In this document: one piece after another, positions 16,233-30,395 of the stretch
Numbering within the stretch: the stretch's first letter is position 1
Layout: every line of letters starts with the position of its first letter
Translations under genes and position numbers: made by a program
Assembly: GCF_001650715.1 (NCBI RefSeq)
Contig: NZ_LWQT01000047.1
Coordinates: 1-64,000, forward strand
DNA length: 64,000 bases
Source: Paramagnetospirillum marisnigri
Lineage (GTDB): Bacteria; Pseudomonadota; Alphaproteobacteria; Rhodospirillales; Magnetospirillaceae
Direction: 5' to 3'
The notes under the pieces: model-generated
Told to the model about the DNA's origin: nothing
The model's input: the letters and a program-made list of their open reading frames with translations, nothing else
Database searches by the model: none

Positions 16233-16242
16233 TGAGACATCC

Positions 16243-20717
<4,475 letters not shown>

Positions 20718-20721
<4 letters not shown>

Positions 20722-23700
20722 CCATATCCGCCCGCCCCCTCGTCACGTGGTTACTTGCCGTCCTGACATCGCTGATCGCGGCGTTCGGGGCCGTCGAGGT
20801 GATGCGCGTCTCCCTTGAACATGGCTACAAGGATGTCTTGGAGACGGAGGTCAGGCGCCGCGCCATCGAGGTTACGGCCCAGACTCTCAACGGTAACATC
20901 ATGGGGGCGGTGGCTGTCCTGGGGCTGGTCAATCCACCGATCAAAAGTGTTGTAACCGGTGCCGCGCCTCCGGCTGATCCAGTCGTCATGGATGCCCTGC
21001 AAGCCATCGGCGGCGCCTACCAGGCCAGCGGCGTGTTCGTGGTGAACGGAAGTGGGATTGTTCGCTCGTCCTGGGATAATTCCGGCAAATCCAGTACGGG
21101 CCTGGACATCAAGTTTCGCCCGTATTTTCAAATCGCCATGCAAGGCAAACAGAACATCTATGCCGCCGTCAGCCTCACCACCGGCGAGAGGGCTCTCTAT
21201 TTCTCAGCCCCCGTCCATGGCGAGGCTTCGGTCCATTCGCCGGTCATCGGAGCGGCGGTGGCCCGGCTTGATCTCGGTCGGGTCGATTCCGTGCTGAAGG
21301 CCTGGGCGGGGCCGGCTTTGCTCTTGTCGCCGCAGAATGTGACCTTCGCGAGCAACCGGGGCGATTGGGTGGCCCATGTGGCTGGGCAACGGACACCTCA
21401 GCAATTGGAGGCAATCCGGGCGCTCAAGCAGTTTGGCAAGGTCTTCGAAAGCGGAACGCCAGAGGTTCTTCCCTTCGACATCACGACGGATCTGGTCGCC
21501 TTTGATGGTCATCGCTACGCCGTCGCCCGTGCGCCGGTGCAGTGGAACGATCCCAATGGCGAATGGGGGCTCGTGCTGCTGGGCGACCTCGCCGAGGTGA
21601 TGCCCGTCTCCCGGAAGGTCAGTATCGGCGGGGCGACCTGCGTCTTGGTGTTCGGCCTCTGCGCCTTGTTCCTGGCCTGGCGAGGCCGGCTGCATCAGGC
21701 CAACAGGGAACGTCTGCGCGCTGAAGAGGAATTGAAGGCCTACACCGGCAAGCTGGAGGTCGATTCCGCAACCAAGTCGTATCTGGCGGAGGTTTCCTCG
21801 GCGCTTCACCGGGCTGGTTCCTTGGCGGAGTTCTCCCGGACATTCCTGCAAGACATCGCCCCCCGGATCAATGCCGAGTATGGCGCCTTTTACGTTCTGG
21901 ATGACGAGAGCCGGATGCTGGTCCCGGTGGGGGGGTATGGCGCTTTACCCCAATCCCTGGAGAAGGTCGCCATCGGCCAAGGGCTGGTCGGCCAATGTGC
22001 CAAGACCATGACCACACTCGTTGTTCCCGATTCACCCGAAACCGATATTCGCATTGTCTGGGGGGAGGGCAAGGCAACTCCGAAATCCATCCTGATCCTG
22101 CCCATCGTGCAGTCGAACCGCTTGTTGGGTGTGGCCGTCCTGGCGGCGCTGCGATGCTTCGACGCGGATAAGCGTGCGTTGTTGGACGCCATGCTGCCCA
22201 TGGTGGCGATGAATCTTGAGATTCTGGAACGCAATCTCGGCACCGAGCGTCAGGCCGAGGCCCTGCAACGGCAGCAGGACTATTTGCAGGAAACCGAAGC
22301 CTGGTATCGCGGCATCATCGAATCGGCCCCGGATGGCATGCTGGTGGCCGATGAACGCGGGATCATCATTCTCGCCAATCCGAAAATCGACGCCATGTTC
22401 GGCTATGAAGCCGGTGCCTTGGTCGGCAGGGCGATCGAGGAGCTGGTTCCAGCTTCCGCCCGTTCTCTCCATGTGGGACAACGCGAAGCTTATACCCTTG
22501 GCGGCGCAGCCCGCACCATGGGAGCCTTGAACAAGGAGCTTCGCGGAATCCGCAGCGATGGCGTTGAGTTTCCAGTTGAAGTCGGGCTGTCCCGTTTGCC
22601 CGCCCTGGGCGCTCGCGGTCTGTGCGTTTGCGCCTCGGTGCGCGATATCACCGAGCGGAAGCAGAACGAAGCCGCTCTGGCTGCGTTGGAGGAGCGTTCA
22701 CGCTTGATCCTGACCGCCGTGGGTGACGGGATCGTCGGCATGGATATCGATGGGCGGATCAGCTTCGTCAACCCGGCCGTGCCCGCCATGCTGGGCTATG
22801 CCGAGGACGAACTGATCGGCAAGGCGATGCATCCCCTGGTGCACCACACCTATCCCGATGGGCGCGAATTTCCCCGGGCGGAATGTTCCATGTACATGAC
22901 GTCTCGCGATGGCGAGGCGCGCAAGGTCGATAGCGAGGTTCTGTGGCGAAAGGATGGCGCCGCGATACCGGTGGAATACGCCACGACACCGGTCATCAAG
23001 GACGGCAAAATCGTCGGCTCGGTCATCACCTTCCGCGATATCAGCGAGCGCAAGGCCGCCGCCGAGGCGCTGGTGGCCGAGCGCGAGCGGTTGCAGAATA
23101 TTCTGGACCGCGCTCCGATCGGCATCGCCTTCACCACCAAGGGGCAGATCCGCTTCGCCAATCCCCTGTTCATCGAGACCTTTGGCGCAGGGCCTGGCGA
23201 CATGGTGCCGCAGCTCTACGTCAATGCCGAGGACCGCGACCTGCTGCTCGCCCGCCTGCAGCGCGAGGGGGTGGTCCTGAACGGCGAAGTCAAGGCATAC
23301 GACCGCCTCAAACGTGTGCGCGACATGCTGATCACCTATCTGCCCATCCCCTTCGATGGTGAAGACGGCGTCCTCGCCTGGGTTTTGGACATCACCGAGC
23401 GCAAGGTCGCCGAGGATTCGATCCGCCAAGCCATGGAGACGGCGAAGGCCGCCTCCCAGGCCAAGGCCGACTTCCTGGCCAATATGAGCCACGAAATCCG
23501 GACCCCCATGAACGCCATCATCGGCATGAGCCATCTGGCGTTGAAGACCGACCTCAATCCGCGTCAAAGGGATTACGTCAAGAAGATCCAGCAATCTGGC
23601 CAGCACTTGCTGGGCATCATCAACGATATCCTGGATTTCTCCAAGATCGAGGCCGGCAAGCTGGCGGTGGAATCCTCCGAACTGTATCTCGACAAGGTGC

Positions 23701-25643
23701 TGGAAAATGTCGGCAACCTGATTTCCGACAAGGCCGCCGCCAAGGGGCTGGAACTGTCGTTCCTGGTGGCCCCCGATGTGCCCCACGACTTGATTGGCGA
23801 TCCCCTCCGGCTGGGGCAGGTTCTGGTCAATTACGGCAATAACGCGGTGAAGTTCACCGAGACGGGCGAGATTGTCGTGGCCGTGTCTTTGGTCGAGGAT
23901 TTCGGTTCCGAGGTCATGCTGCGCTTCGAGGTCAAGGATACCGGCATCGGCCTGACCGAGGAGCAGATGGGGCGTCTGTTCCAAAGCTTCCAGCAGGCCG
24001 ACAGTTCGACCACCCGCAAATTTGGCGGCACCGGTCTGGGGCTGGCCATTTCCCGCAAACTATCCGAGTTGATGGGGGGCGAGGTGGGGGTCGAAAGTAT
24101 TCCCGGCAAGGGCTCGACCTTCTGGTTCACCGCCCGCTTGGGCAAGGGCACGCCGCGCCGCCCCCTGTTGCCCAATCCTGACCTTCGCGGCCGCCGCATG
24201 CTGGTGGTCGACGACAACGAGAACGCCCGCACCATCATGGCTGATATGTTGACCGCCATGTCGTTCCAGGTCGATACCGCCGAGTCGGGCAAGGCCGCCA
24301 TCGACGCGATTCGTGACGCCGTTCTGAGCACACCCTACGACGTGATCTTCATGGACTGGCAGATGGTGGGCATGGACGGCCTGGAGACCATCGACCGGAT
24401 CAAGGAACTGAGGCTGCCATTCCTGCCGCATTTCATCATGGTGACCGCCTATGGCCGCGAGGAGGTGATGAAGGGGACCGAAGCCCTGGATGTCGGCGAG
24501 GTGCTGATCAAGCCGGTGACGCCCTCGGTCTTGTTCGACAGTATCATGCGTGTCTTCAGCGCCGATGCGAAGGGCGAGGTCGTTAATGACGACGCGACCC
24601 CCAGCTATGACCTCAGCTCCCTGCGCGGGGCCCTGGTTTTATTGGTGGAGGACAATGACCTCAACCAGCAGGTGGCCTCGGAGCTGCTGAGCGATGCGGG
24701 CTTCATCGTGGATATCGCCGAAAACGGCCAGGTTGCGGTGGACAAGGTTCTGGCGACATCCTACGACATCGTCTTGATGGACATGCAGATGCCGGTGATG
24801 GACGGCGTTACCGCCACCACCGAAATCCGCAAGCTGGGATTCGCCGATCTTCCCATCGTCGCCATGACCGCCAACGCTATGCAGGTGGATCGGGATCTGT
24901 GTTCGGCGGCGGGCATGGACGATTACCTCTCCAAGCCCATTGATTGCGATGCCCTGTTCGCGGCCTTGCTGAAATGGGTTCGCCCCCGCAAGTTTGCCGT
25001 TCCACCGGAAGCACCGCCAAAGCCGACCGCCGCCATTGCCATCGATCCCGACGCCCTGGGACGAATCTGCGACCGTCTGTCCGGCCTGCTGGCCGATAGC
25101 GATTCCGAAGCCGAAGACCTGATGGAGGCCTATGGCGATCTGCTGAGGGCCGCCTTCCCCGACCGCTACGATACAATCGCGCGCCATATCCGGGATTTCG
25201 ACTTCGACAAGGCCTTGGTTCGACTGAACGAGGCTGTCGCCGAAAGGATGGGGGCCAGGAACAAGGAACCGATGCGCCCGGCACTTCCCGACATGGACCC
25301 CGATATCTTCGACTTCGATGTGCTGGGGCCGATCTATCGTTGGGACGTGGCCAAGCTGCGGGGGGTGCTGAACGGCTTTCTCGGCGATACCCAAGGCAAG
25401 GTCAGCGCACTGGAAGCCGCCCAGGCCAAGGGGGATCAGGCAGCGATCAGACAGCTCTCCCACGGCCTCAAGGGCTCGGCCAACACGGCGGGGGCCACCC
25501 GGCTTGGCACTCTATCGGCGAATATCGAGGCGATGGTGCTTGACGCTAATACGGAAGCGGTAGACATGTTGGTGCCGCTGTTGGCATCCACCCTCGCCGA
25601 ACTCCGCGAGTCCCTCGCGCCCTTCCTCACTCCCACCCCATAG
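20718..25643 (+). CDS. Hybrid histidine kinase, periplasmic sensor-GAF-PAS3-HisKA-HATPase-REC-REC-HPT
   Basis: 1641 aa. TM1 is ~7-29, a large periplasmic PDC/Cache-like domain ~35-290 ('[20 protein letters not shown]', '[16 protein letters not shown]'), TM2 ~301-323, GAF ~358-504, three PAS domains ~528-898, HisKA with the phosphoacceptor in '[14 protein letters not shown]' (~925), HATPase, receiver 1 ('[11 protein letters not shown]'), receiver 2 ('[11 protein letters not shown]') and an HPT ('[14 protein letters not shown]', ~1541-1637). From GAF onward it closely parallels the upstream kinase, including the unusual PAS insertion around 'LVHHTYPDG', so the pair probably arose by duplication with swapped sensory regions. 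Confidence 0.9.
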
Positions 25644-25651
25644 GGATCACC

Positions 25652-26056
25652 ATGGCAGAAATCGACTTGAAGCGGCTTAAGGTTCTGCTGATCGATGATG
25701 AGTGGTTCGTCCGCTCGACCATCCGCCAGATTCTGATCCAGATCGGCCTCAACAATATCTACGAGGCCGGGGATGTGGAAGCCGCCATCAAGGAAACCAT
25801 GCGGACCCAGCCCCATCTGGTGCTGTGCGACATCCATATGCCGGGCGATGACGGGCTGGTCTATGTCGCCAAGTTGCGCAAGGCGCCCTTGCCCAATGTG
25901 GCGGCCATCCCGGTTGTCATGCTGACCTCGGACAGCACCGAAGAGGCCGTGACCACCGCCAAGAACCTTCATGTGGATGGTTATCTGGTCAAGCCGGTCT
26001 CCATCGCCTCGGTCAAGAAGGCGATCGAACGTGCCTTGAAGATCACGTTGCCCTAA
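25652..26056 (+). CDS. Single-domain response regulator (CheY-like)
   Basis: 134 aa, receiver only. Acidic pocket 'LLIDDEW' (13-19), phosphoacceptor Asp60 in 'LVLCDIHMPGDDG', Thr in 'VVMLTSDS', Lys in 'YLVKPVS'. It starts 9 bp after the second kinase, so it is likely a phosphate acceptor or shuttle in the same relay, passing phosphate between the kinases and the HD-GYP protein that follows 13 bp downstream. Confidence 0.93.
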   Translation: MAEIDLKRLKVLLIDDEWFVRSTIRQILIQIGLNNIYEAGDVEAAIKETMRTQPHLVLCDIHMPGDDGLVYVAKLRKAPLPNVAAIPVVMLTSDSTEEAVTTAKNLHVDGYLVKPVSIASVKKAIERALKITLP

Positions 26057-26069
26057 CGGAGCTCCTCGC

Positions 26070-27224
<1,155 letters not shown>

Positions 27225-27294
27225 GTCACCAATATGGTGCCGTGTCGGTGTTTAGAGCCCATTGCGATTCGGTTGATGCACCCTGCCGGGCTTG

Positions 27295-28464
27295 TCAGGC
27301 CGCGAAGACCGGCGCGAAGCCACCGCCCAATGTGCGGAAATTGGTGGTCTGGCCCTGGTACAGCCGGGCCGCCAGTTGCGCGACCTCGCCCCGCCAGGCA
27401 TTGGCGCGGATGTCCAGCTTCAGGGAGGTTTCGGCGTGATCCAGGTGGATCCGTGACGGCGGAACATAGCGCTGGGCCACGTAGGGGCTGGCCAGGATGG
27501 TCGCCCAGGTGCTCCGCGACAGCTTCTCGCCGCGATAGGCGGCCTTGCCCGCATGCCCCCGGACGGGCTTGAAGAACCAGTCGCGCCGCCGGTCCCACAG
27601 GGCTTCCTCATCCTGCGCCCTCACCAAGACAGTGGGAGGGACAACCCGCGCCACCGAACGCGCCAGATCGGGGGCCACTCCCAGTCCGGTCAGGGCATCG
27701 GGATCGCAAAGCAACGTCATGGCACGCTTGTCGGAATACTGGAAATGGGCGCGGGGACCGGGAGTCAACACCGTCTCGCCGCTCCGCCACGCCTGGGCCA
27801 AGGCGGCATGTCCGGGCGCCTCCAGGGCGAAATCCACCAGCCGGTTATAGACCAGATCACTCGATCCGGGAGCGAAGGCGGCGGCATCTTGCACCTCGGC
27901 CCGGATGCCCGCCCTCTCGAACAGGCGGCGGTACAACTGGAACTCGGGCCACAGATATTGGGCCGGCGGATCGTCATCCACCACCGCCACCGAGGCCAGA
28001 GGCCGATCCGGGCGCTGCTGGCGCCATTCCTGGTGAAAGGCGGCCAGGATCGTGCCTTCAATCTCGGTGGGCGGCGCCAATCTCGGATCAAGGGCGGTCA
28101 GGGCGCGTCCTTGCACCGCCACCGCCAGCATGCCGCCAGGATTGGTATTGATCTCGATCAGCCGGGGGCCATCGGCCTCCAGATGGAAGTCGAATCCGAG
28201 GATCCACTCCCCGGCTCCGGGATCGGCCAAGCCCTCGCCCCCCGCCAGGACCAGCACCGCCGCCGCCACGGCCGGGTGGCGCAGGACGGCATAAAGGTCG
28301 CGCACGGCGCGGCGCACTGCCTCCTCCTGCTCGCGGGACAGCAAGAGGGCGCAAGGCGACAAAAGGCCGTGGCGTTGGCGCAGGGCACCGCTCAGGCCCG
28401 GCTCGGCCAGATCGGTTTCGATGGCCGCCCAAAGATCATCCTCGGCGAAGGAAATCGCCCTCAC
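27295..28464 (-). CDS. ATP-grasp-like protein of unknown function
   Basis: 389 aa from GTG 28464, which overlaps the NosL stop (28461-28463). The middle contains 'WILGFDFHLEADGPRLIEIN', and 'TNPGG' follows directly: the acidic and Asn residues resemble the magnesium site of ATP-grasp or glutathione-synthetase-like enzymes. Further on 'WFFKPVRGHAGKAAYRGEKL' resembles a nucleotide-binding loop, and the order of the two parts is unusual for ATP-grasp. No signal peptide. It is cotranscribed with a NosL gene at the end of the copper island, so it might modify a peptide or small thiol; this is a guess. Confidence 0.55.
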   Translation of the reverse strand: MRAISFAEDDLWAAIETDLAEPGLSGALRQRHGLLSPCALLLSREQEEAVRRAVRDLYAVLRHPAVAAAVLVLAGGEGLADPGAGEWILGFDFHLEADGPRLIEINTNPGGMLAVAVQGRALTALDPRLAPPTEIEGTILAAFHQEWRQQRPDRPLASVAVVDDDPPAQYLWPEFQLYRRLFERAGIRAEVQDAAAFAPGSSDLVYNRLVDFALEAPGHAALAQAWRSGETVLTPGPRAHFQYSDKRAMTLLCDPDALTGLGVAPDLARSVARVVPPTVLVRAQDEEALWDRRRDWFFKPVRGHAGKAAYRGEKLSRSTWATILASPYVAQRYVPPSRIHLDHAETSLKLDIRANAWRGEVAQLAARLYQGQTTNFRTLGGGFAPVFAA

Positions 28465-28949
28465 TTCACCCCGCCCTTGTCGAGGCCGTTGAGCAATTCG
28501 GCGCCGACTTGATCGAAGGTCAGGATGCGCTTGCCCTTGTGGTCGGCCATGAATTCCTCGGCATCCTGGCGAGAGGCCAGCGGCACCAGTTCATGGCCCA
28601 TGGGACCCAGCACGTCCGAGCCCACCACGAAGAAGGCGGAGCGGGCGTCCATGGTCTTGACGGCGTAATAGTCGGTGACCGCCACCGTGACGATATCGGC
28701 TTCGGAATGGCCGGAATCGTAGCGCTTCACCTCGCGCAGGAACTTGAACAGATCCTTGGCGCCGTCGAAATAGTGGGTATGGCCGTCCTTGAGCACCACG
28801 ACCGCCACCCATTCCGGATATTTGGCCACGAACATGCCGCAGACTGGACAGACGCTGTTGGGGCCGGGCGGCGCCACCACCACCTCGCCCGCTTGGGCGG
28901 GGGCGGCCAGCAGGAACAGGATCAACAGCAAGGTGGTGACCAGACGCAT
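28461..28949 (-). CDS. NosL-family periplasmic copper-binding protein (1)
   Basis: 162 aa. A signal peptide ~1-20 ends 'APAQA'. The family motif 'SVCPVCGMFVAKYPEW' is followed by 'VVVLKDGHTHYFDGAKDLFKFL' and 'MGHELVPLASRQDAEEFMADH'. NosL binds Cu(I) and supplies nitrous oxide reductase. No lipobox is seen. No nosZ is in the window, and a second NosL homologue lies just upstream (29083-29682). It is translationally coupled to the ATP-grasp-like gene downstream. Confidence 0.87.
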   Translation of the reverse strand: MRLVTTLLLILFLLAAPAQAGEVVVAPPGPNSVCPVCGMFVAKYPEWVAVVVLKDGHTHYFDGAKDLFKFLREVKRYDSGHSEADIVTVAVTDYYAVKTMDARSAFFVVGSDVLGPMGHELVPLASRQDAEEFMADHKGKRILTFDQVGAELLNGLDKGGVK

Positions 28950-28970
28950 GACGAATCCTCCGAGTACAGA

Positions 28971-29072
28971 CTGTCATTCCGAGCATTGCGAGGAATCCCC
29001 GCCTGCTCCAACGGTTCCGGTTCGGCACTGCCAGTGCCGACGGAGATCCCTCGCCAAGGCTCGGGATGACAG
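28971..29072. repeat. 102-bp inverted-repeat intergenic element between the two nosL-like genes
   Basis: The ends are CTGTCATTCCGAGC (28971-28984) and GCTCGGGATGACAG (29059-29072), complementary except one position. The inside is GC-rich and non-coding. It fits the common class of palindromic intergenic repeats with 'TGTCATTCCGAGC' ends. It can fold into a long hairpin and may act as an mRNA processing or partial termination element between the genes. Confidence 0.6.
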
Positions 29073-29082
29073 GTTTGGGCCC

Positions 29083-29682
29083 TCAGCCCTTGTGCTGCAT
29101 CTCGCCCATCATCTTGCGGCGCTTTTCGTCGCGCTTCATGCGGATCATCATGGTGTCCTCGGCCATGCCCATATAGGTGGCCATCAGCGCCTTGTTGAAA
29201 TCCGCGATTTCGCCGTCGCCCTTGGCGGCCTCGGCGGCCACCTTGGAGGCGAAGGAGGTCTTGGCCTTCTTGCTCATGACATTGCGGTGGGCGCCACCGA
29301 TGACATAGGTGGCGGCCTCGGCATTGGTCAGCGGCTTGAGGGCCTCGCCCGAACCGTTGTCGGGGGCGTAGATGGCCTTGGGCATCCGGTCGAGATTGAG
29401 CGACAGCGAAATGGCGGCGCAGTGCAGCGAACAGGTCCCGTCCACCAGATCATCCGAGTAATGGATCAGGTGGCGGCTGAAATGGTATTCCTTACGGTCC
29501 ATGCCGCAATAGGGACACTTGGGATACTTGGTCATGTCATCCACCAGCGGGGTGGGGTCCTTGGGCTTCTTGGGCATGAATTGCATGGGGGTGCCGTCGC
29601 CCTCGGCGGCGAAGGCGGGAACGGCCACGGTGGCGGCCAGGCCCAATGTGCTACCGGCGGCCAGGAATTGACGACGCTTCAT
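29083..29682 (-). CDS. NosL-family protein with Tat-type signal (2)
   Basis: 199 aa from ATG 29682; an AGAGGAGAG purine run precedes it, while an earlier ATG in frame has none. The signal 'MKRRQFLAAGSTLGLAATVA' carries a twin arginine. The domain has 'KCPYCGMDRKEYHFSRH' and 'IHYSDDLVDGTCSLHCAAIS', where CxxCGM and the later Cys and His residues can bind copper. A lysine- and methionine-rich tail ('MMIRMKRDEKRRKMMGEMQ') could add metal ligands. It lies 23 bp after the TauE/SafE-like gene. Confidence 0.83.
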   Translation of the reverse strand: MKRRQFLAAGSTLGLAATVAVPAFAAEGDGTPMQFMPKKPKDPTPLVDDMTKYPKCPYCGMDRKEYHFSRHLIHYSDDLVDGTCSLHCAAISLSLNLDRMPKAIYAPDNGSGEALKPLTNAEAATYVIGGAHRNVMSKKAKTSFASKVAAEAAKGDGEIADFNKALMATYMGMAEDTMMIRMKRDEKRRKMMGEMQHKG

Positions 29683-29705
29683 CTCTCTCTCTCCTCTTGT
29701 TGAAC

Positions 29706-30395
29706 TCACCAGTTGGCCAGGTTCTTCATGACCCAGAAGAATCTCAGCCCCTGCATGAGGGTGGCGACGCCGAGCGCGATCACCACCAACGCGGCCGCTT
29801 TCAGCAGCCAGCCCCGCGCCTGCGCCCCTAGGCGCCCCAGCACGAAACTCACGAACAGCATGGAGGGCAGGGTGCCCAGCCCGAAGGCCAGCATCAGCAG
29901 GCCGCCTTGCCAGACCTGCGGCGCGGCACTCGCCTTGACCGCCACGGCCAGGGTAAGCGCGCAGGGCATCAGCCCGTTCATCAGACCGGCCATGGCGGCG
30001 CCCCGCACCGGTCCCTTGGAGACGGCGGCGAAGTAGTATTTGCCGAAGACGGCCATGGGGATGCCGATCAGCGGCAGCCGCCGGGGCAGCAGCCCCAAGA
30101 TGTCGAGGCCCAGCAAGATGACGATCAATCCGGCGACAATCTGAAGGATGCCCTGGACCTTGCCGACGATGCCGGTGGACACCAAGGCAAGGCCCAGCGC
30201 CGCCGCGACGAAGCCCACCAGCACATAGATTGCGACCCGCGACCCGTGATAGGCCATGGCCGGAACCGCACCCTTGCCCGCTTCACCCATGCGGACGAAG
30301 CAGGCCGAGACCAGCGAGCCGCACATGCCGACGCAATGGCCGCTCCCTAGGATGCCGGCCATGAAGGCGAGCGTGTAGTCGATCTCGACGTCCAC
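29706..30395 (-). CDS. TauE/SafE (UreH-like) membrane protein
   Basis: 229 aa, six or more membrane segments. The start is GTG 30395, immediately after the TAA of the copper ATPase. The motif 'GSGHCVGMCGSLVSA' near the N-terminus is the mark of the group of SafE/UreH/DsbD-like membrane proteins found next to copper ATPases and cytochrome oxidase assembly genes. A second 'NGLMPCALTLAVAV' provides the paired cysteine seen in DsbD-type proteins. A role in metal or thiol transfer across the inner membrane fits the operon. Confidence 0.82.
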   Translation of the reverse strand: MDVEIDYTLAFMAGILGSGHCVGMCGSLVSACFVRMGEAGKGAVPAMAYHGSRVAIYVLVGFVAAALGLALVSTGIVGKVQGILQIVAGLIVILLGLDILGLLPRRLPLIGIPMAVFGKYYFAAVSKGPVRGAAMAGLMNGLMPCALTLAVAVKASAAPQVWQGGLLMLAFGLGTLPSMLFVSFVLGRLGAQARGWLLKAAALVVIALGVATLMQGLRFFWVMKNLANW

